From an uncultured Bacteroidales bacterium (lineage in GTDB: Bacteria > Bacteroidota > Bacteroidia > Bacteroidales > UBA932): a stretch of DNA of 64,000 nt. The stretch's first letter is position 1. Each line of letters opens with the position of its first letter. Both the position numbers and the translations under genes were made by a program. The notes under the pieces are model-generated. The model was not told the origin of the DNA, made no database searches, and worked only from the letters and a program-made list of their open reading frames with translations. Shown piece by piece: positions 16,324-25,087 of the stretch. The stretch lies in the NCBI GenBank assembly GCA_900544815.1, contig UQWT01000002.1:1-64000 (forward strand). Reading direction: 5' to 3'.

Positions 16324-17751
16324 TTAATGTTTTAAACAGCTGATGGGAACTACATAAATTCCATCCTTACGTTTGAACGCCATGCTTCCTATGGCTGTGA
16401 GTATCATCTTGAAAGCCGGAGCATTCATTTTGTTAAAATCAATATTCGAAGCTAATTTATTCAAAGACTCAACTCCTTCATCAATTAACTTCTTACCTCC
16501 AAGTTTAATTTCTATAAGTCCGTACTGTCCATTACGTAAATGAACAACAGAATCACATTCCAGGCCATTGCTATCTCTGTAATGAAAAACATCTCCATCA
16601 AGACTTTGCGCATATATACGCAAATCACGTACAGCCATAGTTTCAAAGAAAAGCCCCATGGTATTAAGATCTTTAACAAGATCTACAGGACCAATACCTA
16701 ATGCTGCTGTCGCTATTGATGGATCAACATAATAGCGGGTGTCACTGGTACGAATAGCAGCTTTGGAACGAAGATTAGGATTCCACGCCTCCATATCTTC
16801 TATGACATAAATTTTTTTAAGTGCCTCAATATAAGAAGATACGGTGTCAACATCAAGGCTATCGGTGTCATTTGCTTGCATATCTGCCTTTATCCCCGCA
16901 ATTGTAACCTGCGACCCTTGATGACGTGCAAGTGACCTCATAAGGCGGCGGGTACGTGTTGAACTACGCTTAATGCCGTCTACACGTGCAATATCCATCT
17001 CTGTAACTGCTTTATAATATGAAAAAGCCGTTTCAAGTGCATATTCAGGTTCAAGGTTGGTTGCTATTGGCCATCCACCTCTACAGATAAGGAACGCAAT
17101 ATCATCTATTTGTAAATTTGTTTCACCATAGATAGCCATTCCTTGATTCTTGAATAACTCTTCAAGGCTGACAGCACCGGTGCTATCTTCGGATTCCCAC
17201 AAAGACATTGGACGCATTCTGAGTGTTGTGATGCACCCTGTTCCTGTATGATGAATTTTTTCCTGTTGATCTTTGGTAGGAGGGATAGTAGAGCCAGTTA
17301 GAATAAACTGTCCTATTCCCTTGCTATGATCAATAGCAAAACGAACTGCATCCCAAAGTTGCGGGATAACTTGCCATTCGTCCAACAGTTTTGGTTTTTC
17401 GCCATCAAGAAGAGAATTAATATTCATCTCAGCCATAATTAGATTTCTGTTTATATTGGCTGGATCCGACACATAGTTTGCAAATATGGTAATATTTCCC
17501 TGAAACACAAAGAAAAACAATAAAAATTCCGTAAAATGTGAATTATTTTTCCGTAAATTATAGATTAAATTTCCGTAAAATATGGATTTGTATAGAAAAA
17601 GATCTAAACTCAAGTACCCATTTTCAGAGTCCCATTTTACTCCATCGTGGAAGACCATTTTTTGAATCTTTTGGCAGGTCTGAAATCTCTCTTGCTTCAA
17701 TAATCGCCTATAGTTAAGGCTATTGCAGAGGTCTAATTTATATTTTTCCAA
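16324..17751 (-). pseudogene. DUF4143 AAA-type ATPase lacking its Walker A region (5'-truncated)
   Basis: From about residue 91 (17481) onward the frame matches the AAA_14/DUF4143 ATPase family: YVSDPANINRN, KPKLLDEWQVIPQLWDAVRF (Walker B with DEW), GQFILTGS (sensor), RMRPMSLWES, CRGGWP, and a DUF4143 C-terminus with FFETMAVRDLRIYAQ and IEIKLGGKKLI. Family members place a P-loop (GPKWCGKT) about 30 residues before the DP..N motif; here those residues are replaced by an unrelated AT-rich frame of about 90 codons. The P-loop is gone, so ATP binding is unlikely. Three 22-base direct repeats lie inside the false N-terminus and may be the old promoter region brought next to codon ~50 by a deletion. 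These proteins are often linked to mobile DNA; the cellular role is unknown. Confidence 0.7.
17527..17592 (-). repeat. Three 22-bp direct repeats carrying TTCCGTAAA
   Basis: TTCCGTAAA begins at 17527, 17549 and 17571, exactly 22 bases apart (two helical turns), and the bases after it are similar (W-T-R-T-R-R-ATT). This looks like an array of protein binding sites in a promoter region rather than coding sequence. Confidence 0.7.
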
Positions 17752-17788
17752 GGTTGGATAGATTTCCCAACACTAGTTGCTCCCAGAA

Positions 17789-17819
17789 TTGCATCAAATA
17801 CTTTTTTTACTTATATTTG
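17789..17819 (+). promoter_or_regulatory. Promoter for the structured leader and Sel1 operon
   Basis: TTG (17789-17791), 20 bases, then TATATTTG (17812-17819) gives a good Bacteroidota -33/-7 promoter. Transcription would start near 17825, about 250 bases before the Sel1 gene. Confidence 0.6.
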
Positions 17820-17824
17820 CAGAT

Positions 17825-18004
17825 GTAACCCCACTCGGTTACGGACATACTACGTATTAAGGCGCATCGGCTTTACTTTCTGACGAATGAAACTTAGCGG
17901 TTTTTTGAAGATATGAAAGGAGCAAAGCAGATGCCTGCGCTGCACTTCGGCGCGGGCATATTGCATAAATCTTCATATCAGGTTCCCGCTAAGACCTCAT
18001 TCGT
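17825..18004 (+). ncRNA. Candidate structured leader RNA or small RNA
   Basis: Right after the promoter, GTAACC (17825-17830) pairs with GGTTAC (17837-17842). Then a hairpin of about 122 bases spans 17883-18004: ACGAATGA with TCATTCGT, CTTAGCGG (17893-17900) with CCGCTAAG (17986-17993), GATATGA (17910-17916) with TCATATC (17973-17979), and ATGCCTGCGC (17931-17940) with GCGCGGGCAT (17950-17959, one G-T pair) around loop TGCACTTCG. It contains no convincing frame. It may be a regulatory leader of the Sel1 gene, a free small RNA, or a REP/MITE-like element. I do not recognise a known RNA family. Confidence 0.5.
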
Positions 18005-18076
18005 AGATGATGTGATATTTGCCCGCGCTTTCTTATGCTTTTATTGGTGCAACCATTTTTATTAAAATCAATAACC

Positions 18077-19633
18077 ATGCAAACAAAAATCATTATTTGC
18101 TTCTTGATCTTCACTGTGAATATCATGGTAGCCACGGCGCAGGAAAATGAACCAGCAACACAACCACTCGATTTACACTCATTGGAAGTGAAAGCCGATG
18201 CTGGCGACTCCAATGCGCAACTGCAACTCGGCGTACTCTATCTGGGCAACTACGCAATTGAAGCCGACACGCTTCGTGCAGTAGCCTATCTGCAACGTGC
18301 TGCAGACAACGGCAATCTCGAGGCAATGTACGACTTGGGAATGTGCTACATTAACGGGAGTCAGTCCGTTGCCCGCAATACTGAACGTGGTATCTCCCTC
18401 GTACGCCGTGCTGCTGAGAACGGATTCGCCATCGCCCAAACCTGCATGGGGAAAATATGCGAGCAAGGCACTCCGTGCCTTCTGTACTCCCTGCATGCAA
18501 AGTATCCGCTATACACCATTCAAATGCTCAAAGAAGCAGGCGGCTTTTTAGGTCGTGGTGGTGAAACATACGGGTTCGTTCCATATCTCAAAAACGATGC
18601 GGACGCACTTAGATGGCTTACGCTTGCCGCTGACAGTGGTGAACCTGTCGCCATGAACGAACTTGTGCGTATTTACGCAAAGGGGGAATGCGGGGCGACC
18701 ATTGATCTACGTAAAAGTCTGGATTGGCTTATGCGTGCAGCCGAGAATGATATATCCAATGCTCAATGCCGTTTGGGACGATACTACCTTAATGGTTACC
18801 AGAACTTTCTGGAACCCGACCGTAGAAAAGCCCTTGAATGGTTTATCCGTGCTGCCGACAACGGCTCGGCAGACGGAGCAGTTAATGCTGCGGCAATATA
18901 TTGTGATATCAATACAGAACTACAACCGAACCTCACGCTTGCTACTTTTTATTCCATGCGCGCTGCAAATGCATACGAAGGATTTAATGATAAGGATTTT
19001 ATCAACCTTGGCGTTTCCATATTGGGTTCAATTTGTGACAAATATGGTGAACAACTCTTACCAGAACTTGCCTCCGATGCCCTTGCCTGCCTGCGTTCCC
19101 ATGCCGAAAAAGGGAACAATGACGCTCAATACTATTTGGCGAATATATATTTCGACGGAACTATTGTTGATAAAAACGACAAACGCGGAATGTTTTGGCT
19201 GCGTTTAGCAATGGAAAACGGTAGTGAAGAAGCTAAATTGGAGATGGGTGAGATGTATTTTAAGGGCAACGAGGAATACGGGATTCTGCAGGACAGAGTA
19301 TACGGAGCAGAACTGTTGCGCGAACTTGCCCAAAAAAACAATATTGACGCACAAACCCAACTCGGTTTTTTGCTGGCATACGACAGTAAGAATGTTTCCG
19401 ACAGAAAGCTCACCAAGGAGATGGGCAAAGAGGGTATGTACTGGCTGCATACTGCGGCAGAGCAAGGTAGTGCAAAGGCATGTTGGTATTTAGGTCTGTG
19501 TTATCAACTTGGCAATGGAACGTATGCCAGTCCTTTAAAAGCCAAACAATGGATTCACGAGGCCGCACGGCGCGGCAGCCTAGAGGCGATAGAATTTATA
19601 GAAGATATGAACAAAAAAGGTTTTGATTATTAA
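18077..19633 (+). CDS. Exported Sel1-repeat (TPR-like) protein
   Basis: A 518-residue protein starting at the ATG at 18077, which begins a signal peptide (MQTKIIICFLIFTVNIMVATAQ); an upstream in-frame ATG at 18035 is less likely. Nearly the whole mature protein is Sel1-like repeats of about 36 residues with the A..LG..Y..G pattern: AQLQLGVLYLG, AMYDLGMCYINGS, AQTCMGKICEQG, AQCRLGRYYLNG, AQYYLANIYFDG, AKLEMGEMYFKG, AQTQLGFLLAY, ACWYLGLCYQLG. Such solenoids mediate protein contacts. GC content and codon choice (CGC, GCC, CTC) are clearly higher than in flanking genes, which suggests transfer. It is followed after 12 bases by an outer-membrane protein gene, probably its partner. Confidence 0.85.
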   Translation: MQTKIIICFLIFTVNIMVATAQENEPATQPLDLHSLEVKADAGDSNAQLQLGVLYLGNYAIEADTLRAVAYLQRAADNGNLEAMYDLGMCYINGSQSVARNTERGISLVRRAAENGFAIAQTCMGKICEQGTPCLLYSLHAKYPLYTIQMLKEAGGFLGRGGETYGFVPYLKNDADALRWLTLAADSGEPVAMNELVRIYAKGECGATIDLRKSLDWLMRAAENDISNAQCRLGRYYLNGYQNFLEPDRRKALEWFIRAADNGSADGAVNAAAIYCDINTELQPNLTLATFYSMRAANAYEGFNDKDFINLGVSILGSICDKYGEQLLPELASDALACLRSHAEKGNNDAQYYLANIYFDGTIVDKNDKRGMFWLRLAMENGSEEAKLEMGEMYFKGNEEYGILQDRVYGAELLRELAQKNNIDAQTQLGFLLAYDSKNVSDRKLTKEMGKEGMYWLHTAAEQGSAKACWYLGLCYQLGNGTYASPLKAKQWIHEAARRGSLEAIEFIEDMNKKGFDY

Positions 19634-19645
19634 AAACACTCTAAA

Positions 19646-20650
19646 ATGAAACGCATATTTATATTACTTATTCTGATATTTGCAACATCGATTGCCGAGG
19701 CGCAAATCGAACAGCCCCGCAAGGTGTCAGAAAGGATTTCAGGCGGTATCACCTATGTTGATGATAAACAGCCCGAGGCTGTATTCCGCAAATTAGTATT
19801 CTGGACCAACTGCAGATTCCCGTCATACATACGCATTTATGTAAACAATTCGTTCAAGGGCAAGGTTACCCGAAGTTACACTTCTGCCCCTCGTAGTGGT
19901 TCACTCGGATGTGTAACGGTAAATGTTACAGGAGTGAGCAATATTAAAATCAAGGCTGTTGATGCCAACGGCAACGAATGGAGCATTCCGAGCATGAAAA
20001 TCGGACTGGGATATACCCACGTTTGCCTCTACCCGACAGGACGTCGCAGCAGCTCGTCGAGTAGCACAACATTATTGTCATCATCGCATTCGAACAATTC
20101 ATCGTCTTCGCCCGACTACGACAGTTACTCCGCAGGTATGCGCGAAACGGCAGGCAAGGCAGGTGCTGCAGTCGGCACGGCTCTCGGTTACGCCATGTTG
20201 CAGGGCAGGGAGTGGGATTCATACTCACACCGTATCGATTTGGGTATAGGTTGTGGTATAGACTACGGCGGACTCGGAGTGAAAATCAATTGGCAGGCAC
20301 CCATCCTTTTTGGCATTACGGCTGGTCTGGGCTACAATATATTCTATAATAGCGAGTTGAGCAACAACAAGCCCGTGTACTGGAATGTGGGGGTGCAGAT
20401 GTGGGTGACCGACCATTGGAACTTTGAGTTGGGCATAGGTCCGCGCTACTACAAACAATATGACCAAAACGTACTCGGAGTGTCGGTGATGATGCACTAT
20501 CAGCACCAGATTTATCGTAATCGTTTGGGCATCATAGGTGGTATAGGTGGTAGTCTCGGTACTAAATCACCTAAAGGCTACAAAGAGGATAAGCTCGGTG
20601 TGGGCTTTGAATGGAATATAGGACTTGTAGCGAGATTGTTTAGTAGATAA
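19646..20650 (+). CDS. Exported protein with N-terminal beta domain and C-terminal outer-membrane barrel (unknown)
   Basis: A 334-residue protein not assigned to a named family. It has a signal peptide (MKRIFILLILIFATSIAEAQ), a beta-rich domain at about 45-130 (FRKLVFWTNCRFPSYIRIYV), a Ser-rich linker at about 133-160, an Ala/Gly helix region (GKAGAAVGTALGYAM), and from about 195 alternating amphipathic strands ending in VGFEWNIGLVARLFSR, as in small outer-membrane barrels. It shares the raised GC content of the Sel1 gene 12 bases upstream and is surely in the same transcript. A role as a surface anchor working with the Sel1 protein is inference. Confidence 0.75.
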   Translation: MKRIFILLILIFATSIAEAQIEQPRKVSERISGGITYVDDKQPEAVFRKLVFWTNCRFPSYIRIYVNNSFKGKVTRSYTSAPRSGSLGCVTVNVTGVSNIKIKAVDANGNEWSIPSMKIGLGYTHVCLYPTGRRSSSSSSTTLLSSSHSNNSSSSPDYDSYSAGMRETAGKAGAAVGTALGYAMLQGREWDSYSHRIDLGIGCGIDYGGLGVKINWQAPILFGITAGLGYNIFYNSELSNNKPVYWNVGVQMWVTDHWNFELGIGPRYYKQYDQNVLGVSVMMHYQHQIYRNRLGIIGGIGGSLGTKSPKGYKEDKLGVGFEWNIGLVARLFSR

Positions 20651-20671
20651 ATACCTTACAATAAATAAGTT

Positions 20672-20716
20672 ATAAGCAAGGATGCGAATCGGAAAGCTAT
20701 TAGTATCCTTGCTTAT
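20672..20716 (+). terminator. Hairpin after the Sel1 operon
   Basis: ATAAGCAAGGAT (20672-20683) and its exact complement (20705-20716) form a 12-base-pair stem with a 21-base loop just after the barrel gene. The T-tract is poor, so termination strength is uncertain. Confidence 0.55.
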
Positions 20717-20728
20717 ATTGAGAGATAT

Positions 20729-20887
20729 TCAGAAAATTTTATAAGAATAGCCAACTAATTTATACACAAAGTGTTGCATACCTGTGCTTTCCAAGAAGTC
20801 TTTGACTTCCGATAACCAATCTTCTGGTTGATATTGTTGCATTAAACCTAACGTGAATATATTGATAGACTGAAAAGCTGCACGTAA
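20729..20887 (-). other. Unidentified short open frame, possible gene fragment
   Basis: On the - strand a frame of about 50 codons ends at a TGA at 20729. From an internal ATG it reads MQQYQPEDWLSEVKDFLEST and continues to VGYSYKIF. The residue composition is protein-like, but there is no clear ribosome site and no family is recognised. It may be the 3' end of a lost gene. The rest of this intergenic space holds only the hairpin at 20672 and the promoter at 20889. Confidence 0.25.
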
Positions 20888-20888
20888 G

Positions 20889-20921
20889 TTGACAAAAAAT
20901 CAAAACAGTTTCTTATTTTTG
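20889..20921 (+). promoter_or_regulatory. Promoter of the nucleotide-sugar cluster
   Basis: TTGAC (20889-20893) and TATTTTTG (20914-20921) are separated by about 20 bases, a fair match to the Bacteroidota -33/-7 consensus, and lie 38 bases before the wlbA start. Confidence 0.55.
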
Positions 20922-20958
20922 TATTTTAAAGATACAGATAAAATCATATACGTTTATA

Positions 20959-21924
20959 ATGAAGAATTTTGCAATAATTGGCGTTGCGGGTTATATTGCC
21001 CCAAGACACCTTAGGGCAATAAAAGATACCGGAAACAATCTTGTAAGTGCATACGACAAATTTGACAGCGTTGGCATTATGGACAGCTATTTCCCAAATG
21101 CTGCGTTTTTTACGGAGATGGAGCTGTTTGACAGATATAATTCAAAACTTAAGAACGGCCTGTCTGCCATAGATTGGCTTACCGTATGTACCCCAAACTA
21201 TCTTCATGATGCACATATAAGATACGGCTTAAGATTGGGGGCAGATGTTATATGCGAGAAGCCTGTTGTGCTTAATCCATGGAATATAGATCAATTGGAG
21301 AAGATTGAGATGGAGACCGGCCATAAGGCATACAATATTCTTCAGCTAAGACTTCATCCTGCAATAGCAGCCTTAAAGAAAAAGATAGATAACGGGCCTG
21401 CGGACAAGATTTACGATATAGATCTAACATACATAACATCAAGAGGAAACTGGTATTATACGTCGTGGAAAGGGGATATTCACAAGAGCGGAGGCGTTGC
21501 AACCAACATAGGTGTTCATTTTTATGATATGCTCCAATGGATATTCGGCCCTGTAAGCGAGAATATAGTCCATGTTATGAGCCATGACCGTGTTGCCGGC
21601 TATCTTGGCCTAAAACGTGCAAGGGTAAGGTACTTTTTAAGTATAAATGCAGACAACCTCCCTGCAAATGCTGTTGAAGGGGAGAAGCGCACATACAGAA
21701 CGCTCAATATAGACGGAGAGGAGTTTGAATTCAGCGGTGGTTTTACAGAATTGCATACAGAGAGTTACAAACATATATTGAACGGAAGCGGGTTTAGAAT
21801 AAGCGAGGCGAGAAACTGCATTCAGATTGTGCATGATATACGTAACTCAAAACCAATTGGCTTGGTTGGTGATTATCATCCGCTTGCGAAACTGCCATTA
21901 AGCGAACACCCTTTCGGTTGGTAG
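20959..21924 (+). CDS. wlbA: UDP-N-acetylglucosaminuronate 3-dehydrogenase-like (Gfo/Idh/MocA)
   Basis: A 321-residue Gfo/Idh/MocA enzyme of the WlbA/WbpB type, which oxidises C3 of UDP-GlcNAc uronate before amination. The N-terminal Rossmann motif MKNFAIIGVAGYIAPRHL is characteristic of WlbA, followed by CTPNYLHDAHIRYGLRLGAD and the catalytic-lysine motif CEKPVVLN near residue 97. The C-terminal domain carries GVATNIGVHFYDMLQWIFG. It is first in a seven-gene run whose second and last members act in the same pathway. The aminotransferase that should use its product is not in the window. Confidence 0.88.
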   Translation: MKNFAIIGVAGYIAPRHLRAIKDTGNNLVSAYDKFDSVGIMDSYFPNAAFFTEMELFDRYNSKLKNGLSAIDWLTVCTPNYLHDAHIRYGLRLGADVICEKPVVLNPWNIDQLEKIEMETGHKAYNILQLRLHPAIAALKKKIDNGPADKIYDIDLTYITSRGNWYYTSWKGDIHKSGGVATNIGVHFYDMLQWIFGPVSENIVHVMSHDRVAGYLGLKRARVRYFLSINADNLPANAVEGEKRTYRTLNIDGEEFEFSGGFTELHTESYKHILNGSGFRISEARNCIQIVHDIRNSKPIGLVGDYHPLAKLPLSEHPFGW

Positions 21925-21954
21925 AAAACATGAATAATATAAATCAATTATATA

Positions 21955-23277
21955 ATGAAACGTAAAGCTGGAATTATAGCCGTTATAGGTTTGGGTTATG
22001 TGGGGTTGCCTATTGCATTGGAGTTTGCGAGAAAGAAACCTGTTATAGGCTTTGATATAAACGAAGAGAAACTGGACCTTATGCGCCGTCATGTAGATCC
22101 AAGTGGCGAGTTGTCTCAAGATAAATTTGATGGATGCAACATAATATTTACGTCTGATCTTAAAGAGCTTGCAAAGGCAGACTTTTACATTGTTGCCGTT
22201 CCAACCCCTATAGACAGCGCCAATCAGCCGGATCTTAAACCTGTGATAGGTGCAACCCAATCTGTTGGAAAGGTACTGAAAAAAGGGGATTATGTGGTCT
22301 ATGAATCAACGGTCTATCCCGGTTGCACGGAGGAGGATTGCATACCGCTATTGGAAAAATTGTCGGGATTAAAATTCAAAACAGATTTTAAAGTAGGTTA
22401 TTCGCCGGAAAGGATTAATCCCGGGGATAAGAACCATACCCTTACAAACACAAAGAAGATAGTGTCCGGGTGTGATGAGGAGACGCTTGAAAAGATAGCT
22501 GAGACCTACTCATTAATCATACAGCCCGGGGTTTACAAGGCATCGTGCATAAAGGTGGCAGAGGCGGCAAAGATTATAGAGAACATTCAAAGGGATGTTA
22601 ATATTGCCCTTATGAACGAGTTGTCAATAATTTTCGGCCGCATGGGGATAAATACTTTTGAGGTTTTGGAGGCAGCAGGTACAAAGTGGAATTTCCTTAA
22701 GTTCTTCCCCGGTTTGGTGGGCGGTCACTGTATAGGTGTAGACCCTTACTACATGGTACACAAGGCTCAGAAGCTCAAATATCATCCTCAGATAATAAAT
22801 GCAGGGCGCTTTGTCAACGACTCAATGGGCGGTTACATAGCAAAAAAATTGGTTAAGGAACTTATAAAGACAGGGCGTTCTATACTTAACAGCAGGGTTT
22901 TGGTTCTTGGAATAACCTTTAAGGAGAATGTTAGTGATATAAGAAATTCAAAGGTTGTGGATATTGTAAAGGAGTTGCAGGACTACGGCGTTAAGGTAGA
23001 TGTTGCAGACCCGGATGCCGATTCAGCTCATGTAAAGGTGGAGTATGGTATAGAGATGATTCCAAATGAGAGAACGGCGGTGGAGACCCTTTGCGGTGAT
23101 GGGGAGTTTGTGTCGGATACAAAATATGACGCGGTCGTTGTAGCCGTGAGCCATAACCAATATATGGATATTCCGGTTGAGCGATTCCTTAAAATAACCA
23201 ATGCTAATCCTGTATTTGTTGATGTTAAGGGAACTTATAGAGGTAAGGTCCCCGGAATGAGGTACTGGAGTTTGTAG
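21955..23277 (+). CDS. UDP-N-acetylhexosamine 6-dehydrogenase (WbpA/WbpO/TviB type)
   Basis: A 440-residue nucleotide-sugar dehydrogenase that oxidises the C6 hydroxyl of UDP-GlcNAc or UDP-GalNAc to the uronate with two NAD+. Motifs: NAD-binding IAVIGLGYVGLPIALEF near residue 8, VAVPTPID, YESTVYPGCTEE, SPERINPGDK, the substrate Lys in KVAEAAKIIENIQRD, and the catalytic Cys in GLVGGHCIGVDPYY near residue 258. The C-terminal domain has GITFKENVSDIRNSKV. The sequence matches the WbpO/TviB/WbpA group better than UDP-glucose dehydrogenase; which epimer it uses cannot be read. It supplies the WlbA substrate. Confidence 0.92.
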   Translation: MKRKAGIIAVIGLGYVGLPIALEFARKKPVIGFDINEEKLDLMRRHVDPSGELSQDKFDGCNIIFTSDLKELAKADFYIVAVPTPIDSANQPDLKPVIGATQSVGKVLKKGDYVVYESTVYPGCTEEDCIPLLEKLSGLKFKTDFKVGYSPERINPGDKNHTLTNTKKIVSGCDEETLEKIAETYSLIIQPGVYKASCIKVAEAAKIIENIQRDVNIALMNELSIIFGRMGINTFEVLEAAGTKWNFLKFFPGLVGGHCIGVDPYYMVHKAQKLKYHPQIINAGRFVNDSMGGYIAKKLVKELIKTGRSILNSRVLVLGITFKENVSDIRNSKVVDIVKELQDYGVKVDVADPDADSAHVKVEYGIEMIPNERTAVETLCGDGEFVSDTKYDAVVVAVSHNQYMDIPVERFLKITNANPVFVDVKGTYRGKVPGMRYWSL

Positions 23278-23289
23278 ATTTGTAATCTG

Positions 23290-23300
23290 CTTCCCGACAA
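23290..23300 (-). repeat. Dispersed 11-mer TTGTCGGGAAG (intergenic copy, - strand)
   Basis: Exact copy in the spacer between the 6-dehydrogenase and rmlA, extended to the 13-base form TTTGTCGGGAAGC. Confidence 0.85.
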
Positions 23301-23382
23301 ACCATGTTTTTATTTTTGCTGCAAGGTAAATTTTGCTCGGAGGCGGGGGATTTAAATTTTGAATTGTATTTATAAAAGATAT

Positions 23383-24279
23383 ATGAAAGGTATAGTATTG
23401 GCCGGAGGTTCCGGAACACGTTTGTATCCTATAACAAAAGGGGTTAGCAAACAGATGCTTCCAATCTTTGATAAGCCTATGATATATTATCCCATATCTG
23501 TCCTTATGCTGGCAGGTATAAAGGAGATTCTTGTTATCTCAACCCCGCAGGATCTTCCGAATTTCAGAAGGTTGTTAGGTGATGGTTCGGATTTTGGTGT
23601 TGAGTTTTCGTATGCCGAACAACCGTCTCCGGATGGATTGGCACAGGCTTTTATAATAGGAGAGAAGTTTATAGGTGATGATGCTGTCTGTCTCATCTTA
23701 GGTGACAATATCTTTTATGGCAGCGGGCTTGTAGATCTGCTTAAATCGGCAGTTAAAGATCTCCCCAAGAAAGCAACGGTATTTGGATATTGGGTTAGCG
23801 ATCCTCAACGTTACGGCGTAGCTGAGTTTGATAAGAGCGGAAGAGTGTTGAGTATAGAGGAGAAACCTGCAAATCCAAAAAGTAACTATGCTGTTGTAGG
23901 GCTGTACTTCTATCCTAATAGTGTAGTTGATATAGCAAAGGGTATAAAACCTTCGGCAAGAGGTGAGTTGGAGATAACATCTGTAAATGCGGAATATCTT
24001 AACAGAGAACAATTACAGGTTAAGTTACTTGGCAGAGGTTTTGCCTGGTTGGATACAGGAACTCATGACTCTTTGAGTGAGGCATCTACTTTTGTAGAGG
24101 TTATAGAGAAAAGACAAGGGCTTAAGATAGCTTGCCTTGAGGCAATAGCATACAGAAATGGATGGATCTCAAAGGAGAAACTTGTTGAATTGGCCCAGCC
24201 TATGATAAAGAATGAATATGGACAATACCTTATAAGAGAGTCTGAAACAGAGGAGGCTCCCTATATTGGAGAGTTTTAG
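23383..24279 (+). CDS. rmlA: Glucose-1-phosphate thymidylyltransferase
   Basis: First step of dTDP-L-rhamnose synthesis: Glc-1-P + dTTP to dTDP-glucose. The start at 23383 gives [18 protein letters not shown], the nucleotide-binding N-terminus, and a 298-residue protein; the in-frame ATG at 23359 would add eight atypical residues. Other motifs: [55 protein letters not shown] and [16 protein letters not shown]. It is followed by rmlC, rmlD and rmlB. Confidence 0.96.
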   Translation: MKGIVLAGGSGTRLYPITKGVSKQMLPIFDKPMIYYPISVLMLAGIKEILVISTPQDLPNFRRLLGDGSDFGVEFSYAEQPSPDGLAQAFIIGEKFIGDDAVCLILGDNIFYGSGLVDLLKSAVKDLPKKATVFGYWVSDPQRYGVAEFDKSGRVLSIEEKPANPKSNYAVVGLYFYPNSVVDIAKGIKPSARGELEITSVNAEYLNREQLQVKLLGRGFAWLDTGTHDSLSEASTFVEVIEKRQGLKIACLEAIAYRNGWISKEKLVELAQPMIKNEYGQYLIRESETEEAPYIGEF

Positions 24280-24350
24280 GAACAGGTGAAAACTTTAAAC
24301 AGTTTCTTGGTTCTTATATTAAGTTGTAACCTAACATTTAATTTGTAATA

Positions 24351-24923
24351 ATGGATGTAATAGAGACCTCAATTCCGGGAGTGGTAAAGATTGTACCGCG
24401 GGTTTTTGCAGATGCAAGGGGCTATTTTTTTGAGAGCTTTTCTGAAAGAGAATTTGTTGGAAAGGTGTGTAATACAAGATTTGTGCAGGATAATGAGAGC
24501 AGATCTTGCTATGGGGTGTTAAGAGGATTGCATTTTCAGAAACCGCCATTTGCACAAAGTAAACTGATACGTGTTATAAAGGGAAGAATATTGGATGTGG
24601 CGGTAGATATAAGAAGGGGTTCGCCTACTTATGGTAAGTATGTTGCTCAATACCTTTCGGGAGACAGCAAGGAGCAGCTCTTTATCCCAAGAGGCTTTGC
24701 ACATGGTTTTTCTGTTCATTCGCAGGAGGCCATAATACAATATAAATGCGATGCTTTTTACGCACCGGAGAGTGAAGGGGCGATTGCATGGAACGATCCG
24801 GAACTCAATATAGATTGGGGATTGGACACAAATGATATTATCTTGTCAGACAAAGATAAGCGTCATCCATATCTTAATGTTCTATCTTCTCCATTTGCTT
24901 ATGACATGAACTATTACAAATAA
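24351..24923 (+). CDS. rmlC: dTDP-4-dehydrorhamnose 3,5-epimerase
   Basis: A 190-residue cupin-fold enzyme that epimerises C3 and C5 of dTDP-4-keto-6-deoxyglucose. Visible features: DARGYFFESFSEREF, VQDNESRS, RGLHFQKPPFAQSKLIRV with the catalytic His, LDVAVDIRRGSPTYGKY, FIPRGFAHGFSVHS and YKCDAFYAPESEGAIAWNDP. Length and motifs are canonical. Unlike the tightly spaced rmlD-rmlB pair, rmlC is followed by a 164-base spacer with two perfect hairpins. Confidence 0.96.
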   Translation: MDVIETSIPGVVKIVPRVFADARGYFFESFSEREFVGKVCNTRFVQDNESRSCYGVLRGLHFQKPPFAQSKLIRVIKGRILDVAVDIRRGSPTYGKYVAQYLSGDSKEQLFIPRGFAHGFSVHSQEAIIQYKCDAFYAPESEGAIAWNDPELNIDWGLDTNDIILSDKDKRHPYLNVLSSPFAYDMNYYK

Positions 24924-24955
24924 ATTTATGTAACTCTTTTGGCATGAAACCGAAC

Positions 24956-25080
24956 ATGAAAATCTTTGAAATTTATTTGTCCAAGTTAAGATGTCAAAGA
25001 TTTTCATCGGGAGAGAGAACGATAGTGAACGGCTATCAGACTCTAATAAATTTTTAATTATTTTTATAAATTAAAAATTT
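24956..25080. promoter_or_regulatory. Two perfect hairpins between rmlC and rmlD
   Basis: ATGAAAATCTTTGA (24956-24969) has an exact inverted copy at 24994-25007 with a 24-base loop. AAATTTTTAATT (25048-25059) has an exact inverted copy at 25069-25080, ending 7 bases before the rmlD start. The second could mask translation initiation; neither has a classical T-tract. Confidence 0.5.
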
Positions 25081-25087
25081 TGATAGT

